Of a DNA stretch of 26,531 bases, positions 1 to 11,365 are shown one piece after another. Every line of letters begins with the position of its first letter. Within the stretch, counting starts at the first letter, position 1. This DNA comes from Reclinomonas americana ATCC 50394. Lineage: Eukaryota > Jakobida > Jakobea > Jakobida. The notes under the pieces are model-generated. The model was not told the origin of the DNA. It saw only the letters and a list, made by a program, of their open reading frames with translations, and did no database searches. Where the stretch lies: positions 52,373 through 78,903 of the forward strand of contig PS015286.1 in assembly GCA_048213135.1 (NCBI GenBank). Reading direction: 5' to 3'. The translations under genes were made by a program, and so were the position numbers.

Positions 1-3000
1 TCATCGGCGGCGCATTAAGCGGCACGCTGACGGCCTTGCTTGGCAGATATGCCTGCAACTGCTTGCGCAACTGCGCATCGTGCCTCTCGAGGAAGCGCAA
101 ATCCTGCGCCACCATGACGTGCAAAGCGACTTTGCCCAGCTCGACGACTGACGGAGGAGCGTGCGTCATCATGCGCGCCAGTTCGTGCAGAACACTGTGG
201 AACGAGTGAGACGCTGGAGGGGAGAAAGAGGAGAGGAGTCCTGGAAAACGCAACGCCAGTTTGGCGGCTTCAATCGGCGCCAATGCAGTCAGCATTGATG
301 ATGGGAGACCCGACGATCCCGGTCCGTTCAACTCCGCCGTGTCACTGCCGAGAGCGCGCAGAATGCAGCTGCTCACTCGTCGCAGACTCGACGAGCACGC
401 CGATGCCAGGTGCTGTGGCTCTGCACCAGCCGCACAGCGAGGACCTCCGTAGCCCGAGTCGATTGTGGCGCTTGCTGGATGCACAGCAGCAGCAGTGAAC
501 AGCAGACGCGACGCCGCACACGCGCATGCAGTCACGGCGCGCGCAAGCGCACCGCGGCCTCCGGCTTGCATGAATTCGGCCACGTGAGGCACCTCCGAGG
601 TGGCACTGTCGCCGGCCAACACTCGACCGCACACCGTGTCGCCGATGCGCAGCACACACTGCAGAAGCGACTCGAGCAGTGTGGTGGTGACTTCGTTCGC
701 CTCGCACGCATCCGTCGCGTCCATGAACAGCCACGGTGTCGACACATCCGCACGACTGACCACGCACAACTCCGGGTCCTCCAACACGCGTGCAATCACC
801 GACAACTCAAACAGCAACGAGTATCGCCGATGCGCAAAGCGATTCACCAGAGGCGAGCGTGGTAGACTGCGCGCAGGCGCCAGCAGCGCCAGATGCTCCA
901 AATGGAAGGCCTCTTGCCAGTCGATAAAATCGCGCAGCAGAGTGGACAGGTGAACGAGTTTGGCACGGAGATAACAGCCGTACACCTGGTCGTCGCTCAG
1001 CACTCTGCTCGTTGATAGCACACGAAAACATCGCACATACCTGGACCAGCCACAGCGTGACATCACCGTCGACCGGCGCCGCAGGAACCTCAAAGATTCC
1101 ATCGCAGTCGCCGGCCAGCGCCAACATCAACTGACGCGCCACGGCCTTGGAGGGAACGTAGGGAAGCAGGGCACGTGCAAGCTGCAGACAATGAAAGTGT
1201 GAACAGTAGACCGTGCGCACCCGCACATGGTGGGAACACGAACCATGGTGATGGAGGTGGTGCGCTGCACGGCACTGGTACGCTGCCGCACAATCCAAAA
1301 CTCGGCCGTCTTGCTGCACACGTCGAATGTCTCCGAGTCACGCAGGAGCATACAGACGAGACGCAATCCGGCTGTATCGCTGATCAGCAACATTAGAGGG
1401 GAGGCGAAGAACGGTTATCAGACGCACTCGTAAACGACGAATCCGTGTCAAACACGACGGTGGTGAGCGCCTCGCGCAGTGCAATGTGCGCAATCGCCGC
1501 CCATCGGCGACGGTCCTCCACTCGTGCACATCCCCAAAACTCGTCGGCCACGTGCGACAAGATCGCCTCCACCCGACCCCTGCAGGAAAGAAACGTCAGG
1601 AGGGGGAGAGAGGGTTTGGAGGTTGAGAGTGTGTGGAATAATCGCAACTTGGTCCGACGAAGGAACTTGTCATCGGCATCGGTGTCCGTCTCTTGCCCAC
1701 AAATGCGCACGAACCTGCGACCAATGCAAATATGAGCAGGTTCTCTCTTCCGCCGCGCAGCAGTGTGTCGCCGTCACACACCACACGATGAATCTCCCCA
1801 GCACATCGGCATGCACAAATGGCTGCCGTACGTCCCACACCGCTTCGTTCTGCTCCTCGGGCAACCGCAGCACCTCCACTCCCTTCACGTCCTCCGCCAA
1901 ACGGTACGGTTCAATCACCTCCGGCTGCGCCTGCCATTGGGCAGGCACCGTCAACCAGTCCGTGATCGCCGTCATCAGCACGGTGAGGGAGCGTCGGACG
2001 ATATCCTGCGTGGTCGGAATCTCGGCCACCAAGTTGGTCTCGATAGTGGTGCTGGTGCGGCTCAACGCCAGCAGCTGCTCCTGCCGTCCGTCACCCTTCG
2101 GGTACAGGCCGCTGGCCGCTCTCAGCACCAACATGCGTCCGTACACAGCCGGCAGCTGCTGCTGGAAGTAGTCGGCCACCAGGTGCTCCGACTGCGTCCG
2201 ATCTCTGACACGCGCAGAGGCCAGCATCTGCGCAACGCGCACTCGATCGCGCTCCGCCAGCAGCGGCACCACACAGTCGCCCCACTTGTCGACAAAGGCG
2301 CGCAAGCTGCGCGCCTCGAGCAGCTCGTGCGGGAACGACAGCAGGTCCAAATCCAGCTGCAACCAGCGATACACCAACACGCTCACCGTGCGGCGCGTGC
2401 CCAGCAGGTCATCGACGGGCACACGCAGCTGTAGTGCCAGCCACTGGAGAGCCCTTCGAATCAATTGTCGCTCCTCTTCCGTCGCCGCTCGTTGCACAGC
2501 GTTGCCTGCGTGGCGCAAAACGTGAGCATAGGGAGGGAGATGCACACTCCGAAACCACATACCGAGGCCGGCAAATGCCAAGCACAGTTCAAACAGCGCG
2601 GCATCCTCGCACTCGCCCCCACGCAGTGCAACTCGCACCATGGCCTCCACCCAAGAACGCACGACCGGCTGCACGTCCCACACCGTTGCGTACGCGGAGA
2701 GCGCCTGTCGTATTTGCGGCGCCTCGTGATCGAGCACACTGGCCGAGTACACCGAGGTGAACACGGGCAAAAAGCGCGACACCAGTGCGCTGGCGCAGCG
2801 ACTCGGTCGCTGCAGCAGTGCCTTCCACCACTCTGTCGGGAGCGCCAGCGAGTCCAACACGTCGTCAGATGGCTGCTCGGTCACCGTGTCGCCCACGTCG
2901 GACAGCATCAGCCGGCACTCTGTGATGAACAGGGGAAGGATAAGGGGATAGAAGGGGGAAGGAAATGGGGGGAAGGAAAAGGGGGAGGAGAAGGGAAAGG

Positions 3001-6000
3001 AATAGGGGAAGGAACAAGGGGGAAGGAAAAGGGGAAGGGTAGGGGAGAGGAGACTCCTGCTATTCCTTTGCTTTTGCCCTTCACACGCTTCCTCCGTCTT
3101 TCTTCGTGCTGAGGTCGACAGATGGACGCACCTGCAGCCACAAATTCTGCTTCACGGAGGGCGGCATGGCTGTCGGGAATCGAGCCGAATACACGCATGG
3201 CCGCCTTGCACCACTGAGCCAGCAGCGCGCCGCGCAAGCGATTAGACTCCTCGCCAACATGGCCCAAGCGACGCCACACAGCAGGAAGAGCGTGCTGCGG
3301 CCACGCCCAGTCGAAACATCCTAAAGGGAAGGGAAGAAGAGACATAAGTATACTCGTGATGAAAGGACAATCAGCAACAAACATATCAGCGAACCCGGTT
3401 TCTCGGCCGGAAGACGCGCCACAGTCAGCATCGCCTGGTGCAGGACTCGGAATGCTTCGAGCTGCAGAGTGGGATCCACCGTGCGTCGACCGCTGGCTGG
3501 CGATCCGCCGGCAGCAGAGGCCGAGGAAGAAGGTGACAGCACGTGCGAAATGAGACCGGTGAGAACCTCGTAGCACTTGGCGACGACATTCTCGTCGGAG
3601 AATGCACAAACGCGGGAGATGATCTGCAGCAGGTGGGCATGAGTCGCACACACACCACATATGAGAACAAAGCACACGCGGTCACATCACCGTCATGGAT
3701 GCGACGAGGCGCGACAGACTGGAGGAGCGCGTCACATACTCCAATGCCGTCTCGCAGCACTCTCTCGCGAATCCACGACTGTGATCGATCACGCTGGCGC
3801 CTAACGATGTGAGCAGCTCAGCCAGCGCCACTTGACACTGTGCACTGAGCTGCCGCACAGCAATGTGGCTCTCGCGGTCGCTGTCCGCAAGCGCGTCGCG
3901 CTGCGTTGATGCAATCATTATTATGCGCACTTGCTCTCTTCTCTCTGTGCCGCACCACATGCTTACCAGATTGTGTTCGCGCATGGTCGACATCAGTCGC
4001 TGCATGAGACGAGGCTGCATGTCGCAGGTCACCGCAGGAGTGTCATGCAGCATGACCGTGGAGGCGAGTAGCACGTCGCGCAGATGAGCAAGACGTGCAG
4101 TCGACCGTGCAGTTGAATGCACGCCTCTGCCACCCATACGATCTCTGCCGCGGTCGTCATCACCGCCAAACTCAGCGCCGCTGCGCCCCACAAACACCGC
4201 CGTCAGTGCGCTGGACAGCAGCTCACACAGTGCCTGCGCAGTGGAGATTAGTCCGCAGAGCAGAGGATCATGTGAACAGTAATTGTACTCACGTCGATCA
4301 GCAAGCCGTGCACCAGGTCGCCGCACACCACATTGGCCGCCAGTCGGCTACCAATTGCGTAAACAAGGCACGCTCGGCAAGCCTTGTCCAGCGGCTGCAC
4401 ACAACGGGGGAAAGTGAAAAAGGTAACACCACACAACATTCACAACGAATCAGCTTCCACTTGCCTCCGTTGCCTGTGAAGACGCGTCGCTGTCCGTCAG
4501 CACTTGCCGCATGGCGACGAGCAGCCAGTCGCGATCAGCAGGCAAGAGTGCGGGCCGATCTGCGGAAGCGGACTCCACCGGCATCATGTGCGGGAGTGGC
4601 CGCACGGCGGTCGGGTGGAGGGCGGCGAGGTTGGTGTCGCTGTTGCCGGCCACCAACGCCGACCACCGGCAACGTGGAGTCGCGTGCTCGGTCCACAGGC
4701 CAAATGCATCGGCGCCACCGACCAACCCAGGTGAGTAGGCATCCACGAGACGCAGTGACCACTCGTATTGAGNNNNNNNNNNNNNNNNNNNNNNNNNNNN
4801 NNNNNNNNNNNNNNNNNNNNNNNNNNNNNNNNNNNNNNNNNNNNNNNNNNNNNNNNNNNNNNNNNNNNNNNNNNNNNNNNNNNNNNNNNNNNNNNNNNNN
4901 NNNNNNNNNNNNNNNNNNCAAACTGCGGCAGTGGCGAGTCGCCCCACGGCTGGAGGGACGGCGTGGACCATGAAGGGATGCCAAAGGACCACAGGCACTG
5001 TCGGGTGACTTGCCGTGGTGATGCGCCTGCAGGTGAAGGGGAGGAGGGAAGAAAGGGGACAGGGGGTAAGGAGGACAGGGATGAGAGAAGGGAGAGGAGA
5101 AGAGATGGGAGAGGGGATGAGAGAAGGGAGAAGGAGAAGAGAAGCAGAGAGAGAGAGAGAAGCAAAGAGAAGACAAGGAGGATCGCGGATGTAGCAAGAG
5201 ACCGAATTATGGAGGGGAAGTGAGGCACACAATGGGAAGACGGGGAAGAGAGAGGAAAAAAGAAGAAGAACAGAGTAGAGCAGCGACAGAAAGGAGAAGG
5301 AAAAGGCAGGGTCGTATGACTGGAGAGCATGGGAAGGAGAAGACACAGCCAGAGGAAAGAAGGAGGTAGAAAGAGACTGAAGAGTGGAGGGGAAGTGAGG
5401 CACAACAGGATGCCGGAGAAGAGAGGCAGCAGAAGAATAACAGGAGATCTGAGACAGAGAGGAAAAAGAATGAACAAAGAGAAGGAAAGGAGATAGAATT
5501 ACATGACAGCAAGGAAGGGAAATGATGAGCCAGAGGAATGACGGAGGAAGAAGTGCAGCAGAGAAAGGAGTGTTAACAGAAGGAGGGTGAGACAAATACA
5601 AGAAAGCGGAATTCGCAACTGCAAGCGGGCGCCACAACTCGACACAACAGTTGGGCGAGTTCCTCCACGGGCAGTGTCGGCGACAAGGTGGCCAGACACA
5701 CGGCGCCCGTGTCGGCCGCTCGCCCACCATGTACCGTCGGACACGAGGACTGCGGAGCTGCGGATCAGCACATCGCGCTGCAACCGTAGATCCAAGACAC
5801 ACACAAACCATCCACTGTATGACGTGCGATTGCAGCACGCTGCGGTCGATGGAGAAGAGGCACACAGTTTGCCATTCGCACAAAGTCAGGAGCAATTGCA
5901 GCCACGATCTGCGTCCAATCGTCTCTCAGAGAAACACACACACGCGCGTCACTCATTTTCAGTCTTCTCGGCAAAAACGCAACGGCGGTGGACATGTCGC

Positions 6001-8376
6001 CGACGAAAAGAGACGAGCGGTGAAATCACGGGCAAATGCCGCCACCACGCTGACGGGCACCAGGAATGGCGACTGCGAAGGCAACACGGTCGTGGCCATC
6101 GGCACCTGCCATTCCCGAGTGCACTGCAGCGACTGCACGAATCGCTCCGAGGAGTCGCGTCGCAGCAGCGAGTGAATAAAGTGCACGGCACTCTCGCCAA
6201 CCTCTCGCTCATCTCGCCGCTCAGCGGCCTTGGCTCTGTCCGTGGCCAGCGTGCGAGTGACGCTCATCTCCTCGGCGGTGATGGCAGGCACGAGTTGCGC
6301 GGCGCAGTGCCACGCTTGCAACCACAGAGGTTCCAGTTGCGGGTGTCGAGCGACAGCTGCGAGACATTGTAAACGAGGAGGGAGAGGAGGACAGGCGAGA
6401 TATTTGCAAACCACCAACCATCCGGGAGTAGACCAGAGAGCACAGTGAGCGCCTCGAATGCGTAACGAGAGACCGACAATGGGTTACTTGAGGCGCGTAT
6501 AACAAGAGGAAGGATATTACAATGCGCGTTGATATTCATGGTCGACGGAATACAGCTCACCTGCCAGTCACTACCAGCAGCGCCTCGAGCACTGCCAACA
6601 GTGTCGGTTGTCGCTCCACTTGACCCTCCGGTATGTGGAATGTGTCGGCTGGCAGCAGGTGAGAGTACTTGTGGAGAACGACAGTGAGAACGCGGGCCCT
6701 GCATCGATTGGATGGTGAGTGAATGGAGGAACAGGCAACAACTTCATGGAGTATATACCATGCGGACGAGCTGGGTAGATTCTCGCCAATGTGCTGCGCC
6801 AAGCTCGGTATGTCACCGCGAATCGTAGGGGCGCGCTCATCCCGTCCACCAGAGCCCGCCGAAGATACTGACTGGTCGGAACGGTATCGTTTCAGTGGTG
6901 GCAATGCGCTGTCGCCGCCATCAGCGGCCGGCGACACGACCGTGTCCAAATCATCGTCACACATGCCGGTCTGTGCCACCAAGAAGGCGGCAAGATCCAT
7001 CAGCGCCAACTCTCGGTACCGCTGCAGATCCACATCGACTCCCGAATGAAGTGCCGAGGACCTGGCACGGGATAATGAGAGGAGAATCTCGCACGATCAA
7101 AAGATGAGGGACGTACCTAGTCTCAAAAAAGCGCCGATTTGCACCAACGAGGCGCGCCACGGCCGAGAAGAATGCGGGGATTACACTGTTCTCGTTTTCG
7201 TCTGTGGGACAGAGCAGTGAGAGAGAGGGAGGGAAGGGACATGGGAAGGGGAGGAACCGTTGAAAGACAAGTCGCATCGTCCCCGCACGTTGCACCAGAG
7301 ACGAAGCGATAGTCGCACCAGTTGGATGACGTCGATCTGCGGGACGGGGGAGGGAGAGGAGAAGGAGAGGGACGAGGGAGAGGGAGAGGGTGGGCCTTCA
7401 GTATCTAAACATCCCTCTCTCTTAATGCCTCTTCTCTTCTCAGTCCCAGCTCCATTCGCTCACCTTGAATTCATCAGACACCAACAACGACTCCGTCCGC
7501 AACACTCGCAACAACAGCGGCGCCAAGGAGCGCACCCGGTCCTTGCACCACGCCCTCATACACGTGAGGCCGGCCGAGGATGAACCGGCATCCGATCCCG
7601 TCACTTGCATGCTGCATCCGTGCAGTCGCAGAAGGAGGCGATAGATCAGTGCCAGCAGCCCATGAAGAACCTGCACCGCGGTTCATGAATGTCGCGCTCG
7701 CAGACATATTTTTGTTTGCCACAGTGATGCGCACCTTGGGCTCCACCGCCGACGCGTCATTGGCGGCGTGCAGCAGGCGTCGCCCCACCAACTTCATCAG
7801 CGGCTTGGCGACCACGCGAAACAGCACGCCATCGGTGCTGCAATCACCGTCCGGTGTGCCAAACACGTTCGACTCGACAATGGCCACCAGCAGGTCCAGA
7901 AGGCGACTGGCCACTCGCGTGTCGGCGGCCTGCTTGCCGCGGTCCACCGTACTCCGCAACAGAGACATGAGTGGGGCGAGGATTCCCGCGGAGAAGGCGT
8001 CTGTGCGACGCGCTCAACCACTCTGGGAGGAGGGAAGAATGAGGAAGAACTGGACACCAATGCCGCACCTCGGTCGGACTGCCGGTAGAGCACGTGGAGC
8101 CACACCCGGTTCTCGAACAGCACGTGCACGAGCTGCATCACCACCTCCACGTGCTGCCTCACGAACTCTTCGTCCTGCTCGAGAATCACCTGCACATGTC
8201 GCACGAGTTGCGAGGCCATGGATTGCGCAGCGTGCACGTCTGTCTCTCGCCGGTGAGGACAAGCGAGAGACAGAGGGAGTGCAAGAGAGAGAACACCTCA
8301 CCGTCGACGTGCTGTGCAAAGAGCTCGGCCATCTTTCGCAGTTCCTCTATTTCGCCTCGCCAGCCGGTCTTGTTAT
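1..8376 (-). CDS. ATM: ATM/Tel1-like PI3K-related checkpoint kinase, N-terminal solenoid (partial, 23 exons)
   Basis: This probably encodes ATM/Tel1, the nuclear kinase that signals DNA double-strand breaks. Only the helical-repeat N-terminal part (about 2,050 codons including a gap) is in the window; FAT and kinase regions would lie past position 1. Exons, high to low: 8376-8302, 8239-8069, 8000-7735, 7670-7464, 7336-7258, 7201-7117, 7061-6759, 6698-6561, 6486-6419, 6356-5984, 5908-5809, 5749-5620, 5026-4465 (gap inside), 4394-4293, 4233-3967, 3900-3691, 3623-3395, 3320-3132, 2919-1722, 1579-1436, 1379-1244, 1181-1041, 985-1. All phases agree. Family evidence: a stretch near 2370-2270 (RWLQL, then LLSFPHELL, then VVPLLAERD) parallels the human ATM segment with EWLNLQ, LSSFPFILL and VLIPHLVIRS; a PPLKRYR stretch about 350 residues in parallels the KRKKIEL region of ATM. 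The rest diverges. The first exon, which should carry the TAN motif, was not found. The intron at 4464 begins GCAAGT (GC-AG class). ATR or another PIKK is less likely. Confidence 0.78.
2923..3060. repeat. Homopurine/homopyrimidine tract in ATM-like intron
   Basis: The plus strand is almost pure G/A (repeated GGGAAGG-type words), so the transcribed gene sees a C/T-rich intron 3131-2920. It sits between the exons ending at 3132 and starting at 2919 and encodes nothing. Confidence 0.8.
4773..4918. other. Assembly gap (146 N) inside an ATM-like exon
   Basis: Coding sequence is open on both sides: 5026-4919 gives a tryptophan/proline-rich stretch including CLWSFGIPSW, and 4772-4465 begins with QYEWSLRLVDAY. 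If it is one exon, the true gap length must be a multiple of three, which 146 is not. Either the size is an estimate or an intron lies inside. Confidence 0.9.
5027..5619. repeat. 593-nt polypurine (plus-strand) intron with degenerate internal repeats
   Basis: This intron of the ATM-like gene is C/T-rich on the coding strand. Diverged internal repeats are visible: the word TGGAGGGGAAGTGAGGCACA occurs near 5211 and again near 5388, and GCCAGAGGAA words recur near 5340 and 5529. Its donor is GTTGCGAATT at 5619. Long open frames on the minus strand here (serine/leucine/proline-rich) are products of composition. Confidence 0.75.
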
Positions 8377-8951
8377 CTGCATGGGAAGGGGATGTGAGGA
8401 AGATGACACAAAAAGGAAGAACAAGAAGAAGGAGAAGAGGAGAAGGTAAGTATCAAACTATGGGAGATGTGAAGTGCGACGGAAGGCGAGAAATGAGACG
8501 GAGAATGGAGACAGAAAACGAGTAGCGTTGCAACGAGTGGAAGTGTCAAGGGCGTACAAAATCACGTGGGACGAATGCGAAAGAGTTGCGCATGATAAGA
8601 ATGCAAGAGAACACGAACTGTGAACAATGAGGTAGCGAAGATAGAGATTGAGAGGCTGCAGGCAACTGGTAAGATTAGCAAGTTGCCAATAGAATATCTT
8701 CGTGAGATAGGGGTCAAATGCAGACGGCAGGCAGCAGAGCAGAAGGGTTTCGTGCGACAGGAAACGAGAAGTTACAAGCGATGCGAGTTGAAACCGGTCA
8801 AAAGCACACAAGATGAGCAAGGTCAACATCAAGAATCGCGTGTGGCGAAACGATGAAGATCATCACCAGGGACAGAAGACGAGAAGTGCAAGGCACAACC
8901 CTGCGTTCTGCTAATATCTCTTTCTTTCTTTCTCTCTCTCTCTCTCTCTCT
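8377..8951. other. Spacer between divergent genes; probable 5' region of both
   Basis: No exon can be defended here. The stretch is less GC-rich than the flanking exons and ends in a TTTC/CT microsatellite before the gap at 8952. The first acceptor-bounded ATM-like exon starts at 8376 in phase 1, so at least one more coding exon must exist upstream; no TAN-like helix was seen in any minus-strand frame. A 78-codon plus-strand frame (8620-8856, GTG start) lacks the local codon bias. Confidence 0.5.
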
Positions 8952-8971
8952 NNNNNNNNNNNNNNNNNNNN
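8952..8971. other. Assembly gap (20 N placeholder)
   Basis: It follows a CT microsatellite, a common cause of assembly breaks. The codon straddling its end reads NTG in the frame of the downstream gene, so the start codon may be partly hidden here. Confidence 0.9.
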
Positions 8972-10051
8972 TGGTGGGCACACTGGCGCCGGATCTGGCG
9001 GCCGAAGTCAGCTCGGTGGAGGACGCGATTCGCGAACTGGAGGCCATGGAGCTGATGGATGACGAGGCCGCTGCCGCGGCGGCCGCCGCCAGCGACAACG
9101 AGTACGCGCTGGAGAAGGAGCAGCAGCTGTTGCGCATGTCGCAGGTGGGCGATGCGGCCGGGAGGGCCATGCTGACGGCACGCCGATTGCGTCGGTGCAT
9201 CACCAGACCACCGCAATCGGGGCCATTTGTCACAGGCCAGCGAGTGACATTTACGCTACCGCCGGTCGCACACCGCAAGCAGCCGAGTGGACCGGCCGGT
9301 CACCTCGTGCTCACCATTCCGCTGTACTACTTTGGCGAACACAACGACGGCCACCTGTTTTCGTGGTTGGTGGCCACGGTGGAGGACGAGCTGGCCGGTG
9401 TGCTCGAGGCGATGCCGTACGATGGTCGGGCGTTGCACGAGTTGTGTCGCTTGGCCTTCCGCAAGCAGCTGGCCTCGCGTGCCGACGTGATTCAGGGGGT
9501 GGTGCATCGGGTCATTGTCGAAGTGCAGGAGCTGCGATTGCAGCCGACGCCGGCGGAGCATGAGGACTTGCTGGCCACGTTGTGTGTGCTGGTGTCGGTG
9601 AGTGGCGAAGGGAGAAGGGAAAGTGGGGTGAACGGAGAAGGACGACTTAACTGGGCGTGTGTGTGTGTGTGTGTGTTGGGCAGGTGGTGGCCCCGCGGGA
9701 GGACATTGAGAGATGGTCGACCAACATGAGGAGACACACGGAATGAAGCTCGGTGAAGTGACTTGAAGAGGGCCAGAATAGGAGAACATTGGTGATCGGG
9801 CCTTGTGACTTCGAGTGGCACAAGGAAAACTCAGTCAAGTCTTGTCGGTGATCCGCTCACCAATGTTGAGCTGGTGGTGCTCCATGTGACTCGATTGGCA
9901 CAGCCTGCGCAACGTCCCAGTGCACCTCTCTCGCACGACAAGCTTACGTACAAGTTACTCGATGTTTATCCAACGCTGTAAGGGTGTGGGTGGTAATGCA
10001 CAGCTGGGTCAGGCCGGAGTGCAAGCTGTTGACATGGTGGCGGTGAAATGA
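8972..10051 (+). CDS. Unrecognised protein, four exons, 5' end in a gap
   Basis: I do not recognise the family. Exons: (gap)8972-9597, 9684-9715, 9782-9847, 9904-10051, with consistent phases and TGA at 10049-10051; about 291 residues are visible. The first exon has an acidic, alanine-rich start with an eight-Ala run and a probable short coiled coil, then a globular part with hydrophobic patterning (e.g. VLTIPLYYFGEHNDGHLFSW). The C-terminal part carries TLVIGPCDFEWHKENS and ends GVQAVDMVAVK. Intron donors are GTGAGT, GTCGAC and GTGATC; the last two introns are 66 and 56 nt, matching the sizes of short introns elsewhere in the window. A simpler alternative ignores the second intron and stops at 9746 (TGA); I prefer the spliced version because both downstream exons stay open and in phase. 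If base 8971 is A, translation could begin there (Met-Val-Gly). Confidence 0.6.
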
Positions 10052-10297
10052 GAGAAGGATCGAGTGACGCACCGTTCTTCTTGACATTCTCATCAATTTC
10101 TCTTCGTTGTGTACGCAGTTACAGCCTTGGACGGTCGCTGCTAATGAAGTATGGGTGCTGTGCGTCTTGCACAGGGCTTTATACGCAAGGACCTCGACAA
10201 AAAACTTGAAAAGAACCGCAACTTCACGTGTCCTCCATGCATCTTCCGTCCCTGTCTCCTTCCCTCTCTCGAGACAAGACAACTCGCTCTTCCTTCC

Positions 10298-10864
10298 ATG
10301 AGCTCTCCTCGAGAACGCCTGAAAGAGATTCGCGACACTGTGCTGCTGCTGGCCAAGAAGGCCAAAGATGCACGAGATGCAGGCAAAAGTCGATCAGGAG
10401 TCGCGGCCAAACCACTCAGAGTGAGTGAGAGAGAGAGAGAGAGAGAGGAGGAGAGAGAGAGAGAGAGATAGATAGAGAGAGAGAGAGAGCAAAAGGAGAC
10501 AGTGTGTGTGAGCGATTGAAGGTGAAAGTGTGTGTCATCAAAGTGCAAATGCAAATGAGACAGCACTCTCGCTTCTCTCTCACACACACACTCCCTCACA
10601 CATGCACTCTCTTTCTCTCTGTCTTTCACTCATGATTTTCCCGACGAATGACAACTCACTTGCGGTCGATGTCGACTCTTTCTCTCTTTGTTTGCAGCAA
10701 TTGATGACGGATCTGTGCTTTGCTGTTGGCTCGTGTCAGTTCCACAATGATCGGGAGCGCGATACGTTTCTGGATGCGGTGCATGCGGTTCGCGCTCTGC
10801 AAGTCGGCTTTATCGTGATTGAGCTGGGAGTGCCGCTGGGTGAGGGGAGAGGGCGAATGGGGAG

Positions 10865-10919
<55 letters not shown>

Positions 10920-11083
10920 AGAAGAAGAGAAGAGTAGTAGACGANNNNNNNNNNNNNNNNNNNNACGGCGAACTGACGGCCGTGAGCGAGGCCGAGCGGG
11001 TGGGTCGGTGGCGCGGTGGGCTCGGCGACTGCGACTCAAACGAGGTGGCGCTGGCGGTCGAATGGCGACTCAGTGCTCGGTAG
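10298..11083 (+). CDS. Small unrecognised protein, at least three exons
   Basis: Exon 1 is 10298-10420 (ATG, then SPRERLKEIRDTVLLLAKKA, a charged amphipathic helix), exon 2 is 10698-10839 (QLMTDLCFAVGS to IVIELGVPLG), and the last visible exon runs from the gap at 10945-10964 to TAG at 11081-11083 (GELTAVSEAERVGRW). Donors at 10421 (GTGAGT) and 10840 (GTGAGG) are strong. The second acceptor is hidden in the gap, so joining across it is inferred from frame only. The frame is open upstream to an ATG at 10151; I chose 10298 because a pyrimidine-rich, untranslated-looking leader precedes it. No known domain was recognised. The 3' end is uncertain: splicing from GTAGCC at 11080 to an acceptor near 11162 would change the last residues. 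Confidence 0.5.
10421..10490. repeat. (GA)n microsatellite in intron
   Basis: The intron starts GTGAGTGAGAGAGA and continues as an imperfect GA repeat directly after the donor of the small plus-strand gene. Confidence 0.85.
10869..10944. repeat. (GA)n / (GAA)n microsatellite abutting a gap
   Basis: A pure GA run, then GAA units, leads into the 20-N gap at 10945-10964. The acceptor of this intron is lost in the gap. Confidence 0.85.
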
Positions 11084-11365
11084 CCACGCTGACGGGCGTA
11101 GCTACCTCCCGTGTCATTCCTGTGTGCTCATGTCAAGAATGGGGAAAGGGTGGGATGCGCAGGGCGATGAACGCAACATGACCGGCGCGCTCCAACTTGG
11201 ATCCGCTGGCTGCGTTCGTGCATTCACTGGTGTGCGACTGCGTGGCGGTGACACGTGCGGTGATGCGCTGGCCGACGGTGGAGCCGCCGGGGAGACGGCT
11301 GGATCAGGCATCAGTGACGCTGATGGCATCACCGGTCCTTGCGTCGGCTGTGTGTACACACACGC

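Noticed and set aside
4450-5895. 481-codon minus-strand frame taken as one exon
   Set aside because: It crosses a C/T-rich intron giving Ser/Leu/Pro/Phe strings and changes frame relative to the true exons on both sides.
8458-8832. 124-codon hydrophobic minus-strand frame as the missing ATM first exon
   Set aside because: It does not resemble the TAN region, has no local codon bias, and no donor in it matches the phase-1 acceptor at 8376 convincingly.
8620-8856. 78-codon plus-strand frame in the spacer beside the ATM-like gene
   Set aside because: GTG start, codon use unlike local exons, no splice sites joining it to the downstream gene, no recognisable motif.
9838-10209. Alternative reading LTNVELVVLHVTRLAQ... 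spliced at GTAAGG (9978) to 10119-10209
   Set aside because: It has no start and no in-phase upstream exon, whereas the overlapping frame joins in phase to the upstream exon through a 56-nt intron and ends at a stop.
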